Notes: generated by a model from the letters alone, not told the origin. 59,761 bases of DNA from Pseudobdellovibrionaceae bacterium (GCA_013359135.1 JABWCN010000028.1:1-59761), one strand, 5' to 3'; shown: positions 35,506 through 45,121, counted from the stretch's first letter. Translations and numbers: made by a program.

Positions 35506-36582
35506 CTATCGATTTAGATCACGCCAAGATTTTCCTTCACGAGCTTTACTATTAAGTTGAGTTTCTTGTACATTTTTATTGTGGTCATTCAAGCTTTCCG
35601 TAAATCTAGAGGTGCCATCATTTTGACTTACAAAATAAAGGTAGTTTGTAGTTGCAGGTTGAACTGCTGCCATCAAAGAGGCTTTTCCTGGGTTAGAAAT
35701 TGGGCCAGGAGGCAGAGCGGGAATGGTATAGGTGTTGTATGGATTGGTAGTAGAAACTAAATCTGCTTTTGTTATGTTGTTCTCTAAAGTTTTTGATTGT
35801 ATTGGTTTTCCATATAAAATGGTTGGATCTGTTTGCAAACGCATTTTTTTTGCCAACCGATTATGAAACACTGAGGAAATTAAACCCCTTTCAGATGGAT
35901 TTCCAGTTTCTTTTTCAATGATACTAGCTAAAGTAAGTATTTGTTTGGAATTTAAGTTGTTGATTTTTTTTTCTAAAAGAACAGTCTTAAAGACTTGCCT
36001 AAATTGTTTAACTTGGGCTGCTATGACTTCCTTTAAATCCATATATTTTGTAACTTGGTAGGTTTCAGGATATAAGAAACCTTCTAAACTTTCAACTTCA
36101 CTTAATTCTGGATCACCAGAAAGTACTGTTTTTATATAATTTTTATCAAACACGAGTTTCAAAAAGTCCTCTTTGCTGGCTAAGCCAAATTTAGCAATTA
36201 CCTCTGCAATTTCGAAAATATTATAACCTTCTGGAATGGTTAGAGGCTTGGCGATACTGATCCCAGAAGTTATCACCGCTAAAATTTCTTTAGGTCGCAT
36301 GTTGGCCCTTAGAGCGTATTCTCCAACTTTGATTTTAGATCTATAGCCAGTGAGCCTTGCATAAATATTAAAAAATTTAGCATTTTTTATAAGTTGGGCT
36401 TTTTCTAACTCTTGAGCGATAGCTATAAAAGACTTCTGTGGCGTCACCTCAAAAATCACTTCTTTTGCTTGGGGTGTAGAGGGTTGAAATACAAAATTCC
36501 AATACAGAAATCCTGTAAAAATTAATATAGCCATGATCAAAGAAAAAATACCTAACAAAAAGACTTTCACTGGTTTATTCAT
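35506..36582 (-). CDS. mltG: Endolytic murein transglycosylase MltG
   Basis: A 358-residue protein with an N-terminal membrane helix (LGIFSLIMAILIFTGFLYW), a LysM-like region, and the YceG catalytic domain: ASIIEKETG near 219 with the catalytic glutamate, SVFHNRLAKKMRLQTDPTI, and TIPALPPGPISNPG. It cuts nascent glycan strands in the inner membrane. It is last of a minus-strand operon after astD (37 bases), an unrelated companion by function. Confidence 0.93.
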   Translation of the reverse strand: MNKPVKVFLLGIFSLIMAILIFTGFLYWNFVFQPSTPQAKEVIFEVTPQKSFIAIAQELEKAQLIKNAKFFNIYARLTGYRSKIKVGEYALRANMRPKEILAVITSGISIAKPLTIPEGYNIFEIAEVIAKFGLASKEDFLKLVFDKNYIKTVLSGDPELSEVESLEGFLYPETYQVTKYMDLKEVIAAQVKQFRQVFKTVLLEKKINNLNSKQILTLASIIEKETGNPSERGLISSVFHNRLAKKMRLQTDPTILYGKPIQSKTLENNITKADLVSTTNPYNTYTIPALPPGPISNPGKASLMAAVQPATTNYLYFVSQNDGTSRFTESLNDHNKNVQETQLNSKAREGKSWRDLNR

Positions 36583-36619
36583 TTCCTTACTCTTTACTTC
36601 TTCATATCACCAAGGTGAT

Positions 36620-38113
36620 TTACTTAACAAGTGTCATTCCAGGAGCCATCTTAGTCTCATCAAATGGAGTGGGATCCTCTAAACTAGAGACTGGTACGGA
36701 ACAGTAATTGATAGCAAAATGTGCCGATGGTCGATCATTTCCTGACTTACCCATTCCGCCAAAAGGGAGTTTAGAACTGGCGCCATTAGTTGTTCGATTC
36801 CAATTCAGTAAACCAACTTTTGCATCTAGAAGCGCTTGTTGATATAAATTTTGATTTTTTGTGAATAATGCCATGACTAATCCATAACCAGTAGAATTGA
36901 CTTGTTGAAGAGTTTCATCAAAATCATTCACAGTGTATATGGCAACATTGGGACCGAAAATCTCACTTTTTTGATAAATAGATTTTGGATCAAATTTTTT
37001 TACTAAGTGTATTGATGGTGTTACATAATGACCCTTGTGTTTAAGATCTAAAGCTTTACCTCGCATCATTGACTCACAATTTTCACGATTCGCAATTTCC
37101 TGAAAGCGTATGTATTTTTCTACTGCAGATGCATTGATCAGAGGCCCCATAAAAGGATTTTCTGACCAGTGACCTATAGTAAGTTTTTTTGCTGATTGAT
37201 AAAATCGCTCAATAAAATTATCAGCAATTTTTTCGTGTACAAAAACCCTACTAGTACATGAGCAACGTTGTCCTGTGGACATGTAGGCACCAACAAGGGT
37301 TTCATAAAGGGCCTTATCTATATCAGCATCATCCCAAATAACTGTTGAATTTTTTCCACCCATTTCAAGAGCTAAAATTTTCCAGTAGTGAGTCATGGTT
37401 TCCTGTTTGATTTTCAAACCAACTTCATAAGATCCGGTAAATAAAATGCCATCTATGGCTTCATGGGCAACGAGTCTCCTTCCTGACTCACCATCACCTT
37501 GAACCATATTAAAAACGCCTGCTGGGAATTGTGCTTTTTCTACAAGTTCCGCGTATAGTTGTCCAACAAAAGGAGTTTGCTCTGAAGGTTTAAAAACAAC
37601 AGTATTTCCAGCATAGAGAGCTGGGATAATATGTCCATTTGGTAAGTGAGCTGGAAAGTTAAATGGGCCAATTACTGACATCACACCTCGCGGTTTATAT
37701 CTGATGACACCATCAACCTGAGGCAGAGCATTTACAATTCTTTCTTCTTGAATAAGTTTGGAAGAGAAGTTCACAGTAATATCAATTTTATTAGCTAAGT
37801 TTTTTGCTTCGGCTGTAGCATCCCATAATGGTTTTCCAGTGTCTCTAGCAATGGCTTGAGCCATATCAGCCTCATGACTTACAAAAAGTTCTTTTAGTCG
37901 AAGTAGATATTCTTTTCTTTGCTCTAAACTGAAATGAGCCCAGGAGTGAAAAGCTTTTTTTGCAGAAAGACAAGCTTCATCTATGTGATCGTGTTTAAAT
38001 CGAACTGTCATAAGCACATCAGAAAGATCAGCGGGAGAAATATCTTTAAACTCGCCATCAGCTTTATCGATTTTAATAAATCGACCATTGATAAAATCGC
38101 CTTTGAAATTCAT
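36620..38113 (-). CDS. astD: Succinylglutamate-semialdehyde dehydrogenase
   Basis: Oxidises N-succinylglutamate semialdehyde to N-succinylglutamate with NAD in arginine/ornithine catabolism. A 497-residue protein of the aldehyde dehydrogenase superfamily: cofactor block VIGPFNFPAHLPNGH, catalytic Glu in ALEMGGKN near 252, catalytic Cys in TGQRCSCTSRV near 286. The C-terminal NGASSKLPFGGMGKSGN is typical of AstD. Its gene follows astA by 35 bases, supporting the name over a general dehydrogenase. Confidence 0.88.
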   Translation of the reverse strand: MNFKGDFINGRFIKIDKADGEFKDISPADLSDVLMTVRFKHDHIDEACLSAKKAFHSWAHFSLEQRKEYLLRLKELFVSHEADMAQAIARDTGKPLWDATAEAKNLANKIDITVNFSSKLIQEERIVNALPQVDGVIRYKPRGVMSVIGPFNFPAHLPNGHIIPALYAGNTVVFKPSEQTPFVGQLYAELVEKAQFPAGVFNMVQGDGESGRRLVAHEAIDGILFTGSYEVGLKIKQETMTHYWKILALEMGGKNSTVIWDDADIDKALYETLVGAYMSTGQRCSCTSRVFVHEKIADNFIERFYQSAKKLTIGHWSENPFMGPLINASAVEKYIRFQEIANRENCESMMRGKALDLKHKGHYVTPSIHLVKKFDPKSIYQKSEIFGPNVAIYTVNDFDETLQQVNSTGYGLVMALFTKNQNLYQQALLDAKVGLLNWNRTTNGASSKLPFGGMGKSGNDRPSAHFAINYCSVPVSSLEDPTPFDETKMAPGMTLVK

Positions 38114-38148
38114 AAAGTGGTCTCCTTAGTTTAGTATATTAAAATTTT

Positions 38149-39171
38149 TTATCGCCCATACTCAAAGGGAGTAACAAAAACGTCAGTGTCCAAATCAACC
38201 TCTAAAAGATCACGAGTTTTACTGGGAATAGAAATCTCATCATGTCTAAGATCATAGGGAACTACTGCTGCTTTGAAGTTGTCTCCAGGTACGCCAACAA
38301 ACACACGACCCTGAAATTTAGGATCTTTAAACTCTGTGAGCCTCACCATTCTACCTTGCTTTACTGGTGCCAAGTTTTCAAGCTTACAACCGTAGTGAGG
38401 ACCACCATCGAAAGGATCAACCTCATCAAGATATTCAAATCCTATACTTTCTAATAAATGCTGAGCTGGTTTTGTAGCTTCGCCAACACGTCCAAGAACA
38501 AGTCTTGCCTTTGAGTCTAAAAGACATAAATAGATATCGTCCTCAGGAAAAAGACTTTGAATAAATTCTTTGTGACTTTGGCTCAAGACATCAGCTTCTT
38601 GATAGGGAAGACCAGTGAATCTTCTCCCTAGAGCTTCCCAAAACTCACTTCGCCCCTCTTCGGTAAGTGGAGGGGTCAACTCACAAAGTATGCGATCTTC
38701 AAAACGCTCAGGAAAAAGTCCCATATATACAAAACGAGCTAGACTTATTTGTTTACCTAGTTTTTCAGGACGTCGGCGGTAGGTTTTGTCAACAAGTAGG
38801 CCGCCAATTTCGGTAGGACCATCAGTGTCCAATTGAAATCGTAAAACTTGATGGATAAATCCAGTTCCAAGGTCTTCACTAAAGTGGTTTTTTTTTAATA
38901 ATTTAAAAAAATAATGGGGAATTTCATCTGTTCCATGTTTAGCTAGAATCAGAGAAGAACCAACTACTTGTTTCTCTTCTGTGTCCTCCAATATGAATAG
39001 ATATTCAGATTTATGCTTAGGTAAAATTCCTGAAAAAGATTTCTCGCTTGTCTCAATTTTATGTTGTAAAATACGCTTCTCACCTGGCAGATTCAGTAAA
39101 TTGAACTGCTTTGCGAGATCTACGAGTTGATTGATATCGTCATGTTTAGCTGGTCTAATGACAAAGCTCAT
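38149..39171 (-). CDS. astA: Arginine/ornithine N-succinyltransferase
   Basis: Transfers succinyl from succinyl-CoA to the alpha-amino group of arginine (or ornithine), the first step of the AST pathway. A 340-residue protein of normal length with a GNAT-like fold. Family blocks include IRPAKHDDINQLVDLA at the start, GLLVDKTYRRRPEKLGKQIS, ELTPPLTEEGRSEFWEALG, and FDGGPHYGC. Located 15 bases after the M20 gene. Since AstB is absent from this operon, ornithine may be the real substrate (inference). Confidence 0.92.
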   Translation of the reverse strand: MSFVIRPAKHDDINQLVDLAKQFNLLNLPGEKRILQHKIETSEKSFSGILPKHKSEYLFILEDTEEKQVVGSSLILAKHGTDEIPHYFFKLLKKNHFSEDLGTGFIHQVLRFQLDTDGPTEIGGLLVDKTYRRRPEKLGKQISLARFVYMGLFPERFEDRILCELTPPLTEEGRSEFWEALGRRFTGLPYQEADVLSQSHKEFIQSLFPEDDIYLCLLDSKARLVLGRVGEATKPAQHLLESIGFEYLDEVDPFDGGPHYGCKLENLAPVKQGRMVRLTEFKDPKFQGRVFVGVPGDNFKAAVVPYDLRHDEISIPSKTRDLLEVDLDTDVFVTPFEYGR

Positions 39172-39186
39172 ATTTACTTCCTTTTC

Positions 39187-40530
39187 CTATAAACAAAAGC
39201 GCTCAATTATCTTTCTATAAAAGAGCGATGCTTTTTCTAGATCCTCTATACTTACATGCTCGTTGGGAGTGTGAATATTATTATCCCTTAGACCTGGACC
39301 AAAGCATAGGCACTCTACTCCTGTACGACTGAACAAACTAGTTTCGTTGGTCGAGGGTAACGAAATGGGATTCGATTTCAGATTCAATTCAGCTAAAATA
39401 TCTAGGGCACCTTTTAAAAAAACAGAATTTTCCGAAGTTTGAAATGGCTTTTTATAATCAGTTAAGCGAAAAGAACAATCATTTTCTTGACATGAGGTTT
39501 TTAGAAATGCCATCCATTTTTCAAATATTTCCTGAGGTATCGTGGGCAGTATACGACAGCTTCCGCTAATTAAAATATGATCTTGAAATGTTCTAATTAA
39601 GCCTATGTTTAATGTAGGTGAAGAAGGAATAAAACTGTAGTCAGTGTATTTAATAAATTCACTTTCTAATTTCTTGATAGCATTAAAAATAGTTGTGATC
39701 TTAGCATTTACAGGATTTAACAACGGAGTCATATCAAGTTCTATAAAAGCATGGCTTGGAACAGTATTGTAATTACTGCCACCGTCAATCTCCATTATAG
39801 CCACACTGTCTGGAAGTAGTTCTATGTATTGGAGCATTTTAGTAATAGCACTTTCACCCAAATGAGGAGTCGAAGAGTGCGCAGAGACTCCTTGAAATAT
39901 TTTACTTTGGGTTGTCGTACTTTCTCTAAAGTTATGTTCATTGCGATATTCTATTTCCGCGTCAGAAAAAGGAATTTGAATTTCCACACTGGCAAAACCT
40001 TTTGCTGCATTGGCTATAGTTAGATTTGTAGGCTCACCAATTAGGGCGTATTTAGGTGAAATTTTATTTTTACGAATCAGTTTAAGTGCTCCTTGCATGC
40101 CCATTTCTTCACCAAAAGTAGCTGCTAATACTGGTGGAAGTTTGAAATCAATATGATCTTTGAATTCGGCAAGGACCCGAGCTTTAATTAAAAAGTCCAA
40201 CTTTACATCAGCTGATCCAAGACCATAGATTTTATTCTCTATGATACTAGCATCAAAGGGATTAAGGCCTGTCTTTGACCAAGCGTGAAAGGGGCCAGGG
40301 TCTACAGTATCTAGATGATTTTGTAACAAAAACTCAAATCCTGTTCTTGCTGCTGAAGTTCTGATGATTAAATTCATTTCATCACCTGACGGAGAGGCCT
40401 CAGCTTGTCTCTCTACATTCAAGCCCAGAGATTCACAATAAGTTGCAGCAAACTCAGCCGCCTTTAACGCTCCTTGTGAAGGGGTGCTATCGATGGCTAT
40501 GAATTCTCTACAGGCTTGAATGAAATCCAT
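39187..40530 (-). CDS. M20-family amidohydrolase (deacylase or desuccinylase)
   Basis: A 447-residue protein related to ArgE/DapE zinc deacylases. Metal motifs: NHLDTVDPG near 91-99 (H and D), GLGSADVKLD near 128, and TFGEEMGMQG near 164 with the catalytic/ligand glutamates. A dimerisation domain fills the middle. Placed between the aminotransferase and astA, it may remove the succinyl group in place of AstE, or act on N-acyl ornithine. This is an inference from position. Confidence 0.82.
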   Translation of the reverse strand: MDFIQACREFIAIDSTPSQGALKAAEFAATYCESLGLNVERQAEASPSGDEMNLIIRTSAARTGFEFLLQNHLDTVDPGPFHAWSKTGLNPFDASIIENKIYGLGSADVKLDFLIKARVLAEFKDHIDFKLPPVLAATFGEEMGMQGALKLIRKNKISPKYALIGEPTNLTIANAAKGFASVEIQIPFSDAEIEYRNEHNFRESTTTQSKIFQGVSAHSSTPHLGESAITKMLQYIELLPDSVAIMEIDGGSNYNTVPSHAFIELDMTPLLNPVNAKITTIFNAIKKLESEFIKYTDYSFIPSSPTLNIGLIRTFQDHILISGSCRILPTIPQEIFEKWMAFLKTSCQENDCSFRLTDYKKPFQTSENSVFLKGALDILAELNLKSNPISLPSTNETSLFSRTGVECLCFGPGLRDNNIHTPNEHVSIEDLEKASLFYRKIIERFCL

Positions 40531-40538
40531 GAAAACCT

Positions 40539-41933
40539 CTAAGTTTTATTAGTCGTTAAGTTTTGCTGCAAAATTGTTTTTTCAATTACTTTTAACGCCA
40601 GAGAAATTTCTTCATCTTTAATACAAGCAGGCACTAAGAATCTAGCTCTTACTGGATCTTTACCGCATGAAAATGCAATTACTCCATTATCAAAAAGGTT
40701 TTTCAAGAATAAATCCACTTGTTCTTTCTTACCCTCAAATGGTGTGAAGGCAATCATCAGTCCCATACCACAGGCGTCGGTTACTTTGCCTGAGCAGCTA
40801 GTAGCATTAAGCTGATTCAATCCAGAGATAAATTGATTGTGAATATCTTGAATTCTTCCTTTAGGGCCTAGATAATTTTCATTTACTAACATATCAAGCA
40901 TTTCCATGCCCGTGTGCATGGAAACCGTTGAACCAGAAAAAGTACCAGCCACAAGTCCAGGTTTTGGATTGTATTCATCAGTGTAAAGAGTTGCTCCTAG
41001 TTGAACAGTTTTAGCGATAGTGACAATGTCTACGTAGTTACCAATGTCTAAGGTTTCAAAAGCAAATAACTCTCCAGTTCTAGCAAAAGTTTGAACTTCA
41101 TCAGCCCATATAGCAATATGGTTAGCTTTGCAGAATTCTAAAATAGGAACAAAAAATTCTCTTGTTGCGGGCATATAGCCGCCTTCGCCCAACATGGGCT
41201 CAAAGGCAAAACAGCTAATGTTTTTTTCATGTTTTGCTAAGTGTTCTTTGAATGCGTTTAAAGATTTTTCCCCTGATGCCGGATCTTTGCGATCATAGAA
41301 GGGGATTCTTAATACTTCATGATACTCGGGAAGTCCTTGTTTGTATGCGGGATTGTCTGTGACTTCGGCCATCATTGTCGAACGACCAGCAAAAGCGTTC
41401 TTGAAAGACACAATCATTTTAGCAGGAGAGTTTTTTTGTCGAGCCATTTTTAAAGCATTCTCGTTGGCCATAGTTCCACAAGTGGCAAACCAGGCATGTT
41501 TAAGACGACTTTTCTTGCTGGCCAGTTCAACCAGTTTTTGACTAAATTGAGCGTACTCTCTGTTTGGTTCCAAGTTCCCTTGCATGACTACATCCATAAG
41601 AGCTCCTCTGATGCCAGCTTTAATGACACGAGGATGGCTATGGCCAAAAAGATGAATTCCGATGCCATTAATCAAATCCATTTTCACACTGCCATCTGCT
41701 AGTTCTACAAATGGACCTTTGCCAGCGCCAGAGCCAATGTAAGGGTATTGCAATGGACGTCCACGAAACTTAGCAGTATTTTCCATTAACTGCTTATAGC
41801 TTTCTTTCAAAGACGATGTGGCTTCTTTGATTCCGCTAATGCTTGCATTATTTTTTTCTGTTTCATTAGCAAGATCTTTGATGAGTTGGTTAATTTTGTC
41901 TGACTTTAAAAGTTGGTCTCCAATTAATGACAT
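40539..41933 (-). CDS. Class III PLP aminotransferase (AstC/ornithine-type)
   Basis: A 464-residue protein. PLP sites: TCGTMANENALKMARQK (phosphate loop), ADEVQTFARTG with the Asp that contacts the pyridine, and the Schiff-base lysine in IAKTVQLGA. The N-terminal 60 residues are a helical extension. It is the first gene of the operon with astA and astD, so it probably acts as succinylornithine aminotransferase, but sequence resembles general class III enzymes (lysine or acetylornithine types) too. The next gene starts 8 bases after its stop. Confidence 0.85.
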   Translation of the reverse strand: MSLIGDQLLKSDKINQLIKDLANETEKNNASISGIKEATSSLKESYKQLMENTAKFRGRPLQYPYIGSGAGKGPFVELADGSVKMDLINGIGIHLFGHSHPRVIKAGIRGALMDVVMQGNLEPNREYAQFSQKLVELASKKSRLKHAWFATCGTMANENALKMARQKNSPAKMIVSFKNAFAGRSTMMAEVTDNPAYKQGLPEYHEVLRIPFYDRKDPASGEKSLNAFKEHLAKHEKNISCFAFEPMLGEGGYMPATREFFVPILEFCKANHIAIWADEVQTFARTGELFAFETLDIGNYVDIVTIAKTVQLGATLYTDEYNPKPGLVAGTFSGSTVSMHTGMEMLDMLVNENYLGPKGRIQDIHNQFISGLNQLNATSCSGKVTDACGMGLMIAFTPFEGKKEQVDLFLKNLFDNGVIAFSCGKDPVRARFLVPACIKDEEISLALKVIEKTILQQNLTTNKT

Positions 41934-42071
41934 CTTTGCCTCCGTCGGAAAGTTAAATCATCACAATAAGTTATCATTTTCTGGTGGTCTCAGTCCAGAG
42001 CCTAATGAAAAGGACTCGACTTTGACAAGGAGTGATTTATTCTTTTAGGATAATCTAGGAGGCTTGTAAAA

Positions 42072-42851
42072 ATGAAATGTAACCACAGGCTTTATTTCGT
42101 CTGTTTTGCCGTATTGCTGTGCCTTGTTTCTATTAGAGCTCATGGGGGAGAGGGTTTTAGTAAAGGACTTTTGGCGTATAATCAAAAACAGTACGAGGAA
42201 GCAAGAAGTCAATTTTTAGAGGCATTAAAAGAAAATCCACAAAATGTAGCAGTAATGCTTAATTTAGCTTTGAGCTACTATCAACTGGGACAAAAAGGTA
42301 TGGCTCTGGGGCATCTTAGCAAAGCAGTGAAATTAGATCCAGCATTTCAGGATGTTGTTGCTGCTATTGAGTTTGTGAAAAAGGATTTAAAAACAAATGC
42401 TGTTCCTTCAAAAGAAAGTACCTATGAGTATTTTAATAAAACAATAGCGAGTCAAATTTCTTTAAACATGGTTTTATTTTTTGCAGCCATTACTTTACTT
42501 TCTTCTGGATTCTTATGGATTCGATATTTAGCCAATAGAAAAAAAGCCCATGATGAAGAGCTAGATAGTCCAGATTTTCCAGTACTCGGAGTGCTGTTCT
42601 TAGTTTTATTTCTTTTTTCGGGACTTATAGGGGTAGCTAAAATTTATGAAGCCTACACTCCTAGGGCAATTGTTTTGGTAGATAATACTTCAATTAAGAT
42701 AACGCCAGGTCAAGAGCAAGCGGATCTATTTGTTTTAAATGAGGGCTCTGAAGTTTTAGTGGGGCAAATTCAAAATGACTGGGTGCAAGTAACTTATCCG
42801 GGATCTTATACAGGATGGGTTTTAAAAGAGAAAATTTTTCTAATTAAATAG
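42072..42851 (+). CDS. TPR and SH3-type exported membrane protein (BatE-like)
   Basis: A 259-residue protein. Signal segment (YFVCFAVLLCLVSIRAHGG), TPR repeats (about 28-105: AYNQKQYEEARSQFLEALKENP, NLALSYYQLGQ), a membrane helix near 138-152, another near 170-192 (LGVLFLVLFLFSGLIGVAKI), and a C-terminal SH3b-like domain ending GWVLKEKIFLI. This order resembles BatE-type proteins. The ATG has CTAGGAGGCTTG upstream. A scaffold in the envelope is likely. Confidence 0.7.
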   Translation: MKCNHRLYFVCFAVLLCLVSIRAHGGEGFSKGLLAYNQKQYEEARSQFLEALKENPQNVAVMLNLALSYYQLGQKGMALGHLSKAVKLDPAFQDVVAAIEFVKKDLKTNAVPSKESTYEYFNKTIASQISLNMVLFFAAITLLSSGFLWIRYLANRKKAHDEELDSPDFPVLGVLFLVLFLFSGLIGVAKIYEAYTPRAIVLVDNTSIKITPGQEQADLFVLNEGSEVLVGQIQNDWVQVTYPGSYTGWVLKEKIFLIK

Positions 42852-42952
42852 TTGTTCATTTGATTTTTTGTGCGAAATCAAACCAGATAGGGGGTTAAAC
42901 TTTCAATCAATGAATTTTGTAAATATTTTGCTAATTTAGTGGCTTAAGTTTA

Positions 42953-42982
42953 TTGACATAATAGTCCAAAAACTAATAAATT
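42953..42982 (+). promoter_or_regulatory. Putative promoter placing the bamD transcript start at its ATG
   Basis: TTGACA (42953-42958), an 18-base spacer and TAAATT (42977-42982). With normal -10 to +1 distance, transcription would begin at about 42989, the A of the ATG, and no Shine-Dalgarno sequence is visible. A leaderless mRNA is suggested but unproven. Confidence 0.4.
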
Positions 42983-42988
42983 TGCTCT

Positions 42989-43756
42989 ATGTCAAAGCTT
43001 AAATTTTTCCATTTCTTGAAGTTATCGTTGTTTACAGTTTTTATGGGTCTTTATTCTTTGGGACTGGTTTCTTGTGCCTCTGACGAAAAGAAAACAGATA
43101 CTGCTGAGTCCACTTTTGCTGTAGCCCAAGAGTTTGAAAAAGATGAGCGTTTTGACGAGGCGATTAGAAAATACACTGAAGTTAAAAATAAATATCCATA
43201 TTCTCAATTTGCAACAAAGGCCGAATTAGCTATTGCAGATGTTTATTTTAAAGAAGAGTCTTTTGGTGAAGCTCAAATCAATTATCAAACCTTCAGAGAG
43301 TTACATCCTAAACATCCTCAAATTGATTATGTGGTTTTTAGAATAGGTCTTAGTTTTTATAATCAATTACCAGAAACTATCGATAGAGATTTAACCTATG
43401 CTCATGATGCTATTAGTGCTTTTGATGAGGTTTCAGAAAAATTTCCAATGTCTTCTTTTGTAAAGGAAGCCAAGGAAAAAAAGGAAGAGGCACTAAAGAA
43501 GCTGGCTGAAAAAGAAGCCTATGTAGGTGATTTTTATTTTAAACGTCAAGTTTTTGATAGTGCTTTACTTAGATATGAATTTTTAATTTCTAATTATCCT
43601 CAGTCACAGATAGAGGAAAAAGCTCTTGCCCGAGCCTACTTCTCTTCTGTGAAGGTAGGCGATAAAGAAAAGGCTAGAAAGTATTTGCAGTTATTGAAAA
43701 AGAATTTTCCGAACTCTAAGGAACTGACTTTGTTAAAAAATATCGAGGAAATTTAA
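42989..43756 (+). CDS. bamD: Outer-membrane assembly lipoprotein BamD-like
   Basis: A 255-residue lipoprotein: signal with lipobox LVSC (Cys near 29), then five TPR-like helical pairs (FDEAIRKYTEVKNKYPYSQF, SFGEAQINYQTFRELHPKHP, YAHDAISAFDEVSEKFP, and so on), the YfiO/BamD layout. It works with BamA to insert outer-membrane barrels. No ribosome site is visible upstream. It is followed directly by a TPR gene with adjoining stop and start. Confidence 0.85.
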   Translation: MSKLKFFHFLKLSLFTVFMGLYSLGLVSCASDEKKTDTAESTFAVAQEFEKDERFDEAIRKYTEVKNKYPYSQFATKAELAIADVYFKEESFGEAQINYQTFRELHPKHPQIDYVVFRIGLSFYNQLPETIDRDLTYAHDAISAFDEVSEKFPMSSFVKEAKEKKEEALKKLAEKEAYVGDFYFKRQVFDSALLRYEFLISNYPQSQIEEKALARAYFSSVKVGDKEKARKYLQLLKKNFPNSKELTLLKNIEEI

Positions 43757-44509
43757 ATGGAGTATCAATACGAAGCTCTATTTCAAGAGGCCAAAGAGCA
43801 GTTTATTGCTGGTAATTACAAAGTGGCAGAGCCATTGATTGCTCAACTTCTTCAAAAACCAAGACGCAATCCAGAAGTTTATCAAATGTTGGGAACTATC
43901 TACTATGATCAAGGAAAATTCAATAAAGCGATTAAAACTTTTCAAAGAGCTTTAGAGATTGACCCTACATACACGGATGCAAGTGTTGGTCTGTCTATTA
44001 TTCTTAATGATATTGGCCGTTATGACGAGGGTAAGAAAGTTTTTGAAGATGCAAAGAAGCTTATTGATTTGCGTGCTGGAAGAACAGATCCATATATTGA
44101 TGAAAAAATTGCTAACAAGCATGAGGAGTTGGCGGACCTTTATTTTCAATACAAGAAGTATAATGAAGCTCTTGAGCAGTTATTAAAAGCTCAGAAGTTG
44201 TCCTCTAGAAAAGCCGAAATTGTGATGCGTATATCTGAGGTCTATGTTCATCAAGGGTCTTCCGATAAAGCCATTAAGGAATTAAAAAATTTAATTATAG
44301 AGTTTCCTCAGTTCATACAAGCTAGATTAAAACTTGGTGTTATCTTGTACAACAACTCTAAAACTGTCGAAGCCATAGAGCAGTGGGAAAACGTACTTAT
44401 CAGAGATCCTCAAAATCCAGAGGCCAGAAAATATATACGTCAAGTTAAAGGAAAAGATATTAATACGACGATGAGTTCAAGAGGAATTGATCGCGATATG
44501 GAATTTTAA
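43757..44509 (+). CDS. TPR-repeat protein
   Basis: A 250-residue soluble protein made of tetratricopeptide repeats (YQMLGTIYYDQGKFNKAIKTF with RALEIDPTYTDASVGLSIIL, then ELADLYFQYKKYNEALEQL). No signal peptide. It starts right after the bamD stop and ends 14 bases before hpt. A protein-protein scaffold, perhaps related to TadD-type helpers of the pilus genes downstream, but that is only positional. Confidence 0.8.
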   Translation: MEYQYEALFQEAKEQFIAGNYKVAEPLIAQLLQKPRRNPEVYQMLGTIYYDQGKFNKAIKTFQRALEIDPTYTDASVGLSIILNDIGRYDEGKKVFEDAKKLIDLRAGRTDPYIDEKIANKHEELADLYFQYKKYNEALEQLLKAQKLSSRKAEIVMRISEVYVHQGSSDKAIKELKNLIIEFPQFIQARLKLGVILYNNSKTVEAIEQWENVLIRDPQNPEARKYIRQVKGKDINTTMSSRGIDRDMEF

Positions 44510-44523
44510 GCAGAGAGAAGAAT

Positions 44524-45042
44524 ATGAGACAAATCAAAGATGATATGGTTCCGTTTATAGATAAAAATGAAATTGAAGAGCTTGTTTCAAAGCTAGCTAA
44601 GAAAATTAATGAAGATTATCAGGACAAAGAAGTTGTAGTTATTTGTCCCTTGAAGGGAAGTATTCATTTTGCTGCTGATCTTGTTCGGAAGTTGAACTTT
44701 AATTTGCAAATTGATTTTGTATATTTAACTTCTGGAGGGAAAGGAACTCCCACTCGAATTACTAAGGATATTTCAGTAAATATTAATAATAAGCATGTAA
44801 TTATTCTTGAGGAAATTATTGATTCAGGAAGAAAGTTAAGTTTTTTAAAGAATCGCTTACAAACAGCTGGACCAGCTTCGGTTAAAACAGCTTGTCTTTT
44901 GGATAAACCAGCACGTCGTGATTTACCTGTAAAACCTGACTATGTGGGTAAAGTAATAGATGATAGATATGTTGTAGGTTATGGAATGGATCAAGAAGAA
45001 ATTGGTCGTAACTACGCACGTATTTACAATTTAAAAAATTAA
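44524..45042 (+). CDS. hpt: Hypoxanthine phosphoribosyltransferase
   Basis: A 172-residue purine salvage enzyme that makes IMP or GMP from base and PRPP. PRPP motif VIILEEIIDSGRKL (about residues 95-108), the PPi loop VICPLKGSIHFAADL near 38, and the base-binding region DRYVVGYGMD near 146. All standard. The ATG has an AGAGAAGAAT site. Last of the plus-strand run before the pilus cluster. Confidence 0.92.
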   Translation: MRQIKDDMVPFIDKNEIEELVSKLAKKINEDYQDKEVVVICPLKGSIHFAADLVRKLNFNLQIDFVYLTSGGKGTPTRITKDISVNINNKHVIILEEIIDSGRKLSFLKNRLQTAGPASVKTACLLDKPARRDLPVKPDYVGKVIDDRYVVGYGMDQEEIGRNYARIYNLKN

Positions 45043-45046
45043 CGAA

Positions 45047-45121
45047 TCAAGACACAACAACATTTACGATAAATAAAACGACAACACACAATACATACAG
45101 CATGATTAATTGCTTTTGCAT
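45047..45121 (-). CDS. 24-residue membrane microprotein
   Basis: A short frame (ATG at 45121) preceded by a very strong GGGGGAGAGTT site encodes MQKQLIMLYVLCVVVLFIV and NVVVS: a polar start and a single transmembrane helix. It stops four bases from the end of hpt on the other strand. Its size and strong ribosome site resemble known single-helix inner-membrane microproteins. No homologue is known to me. Confidence 0.45.
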   Translation of the reverse strand: MQKQLIMLYVLCVVVLFIVNVVVS

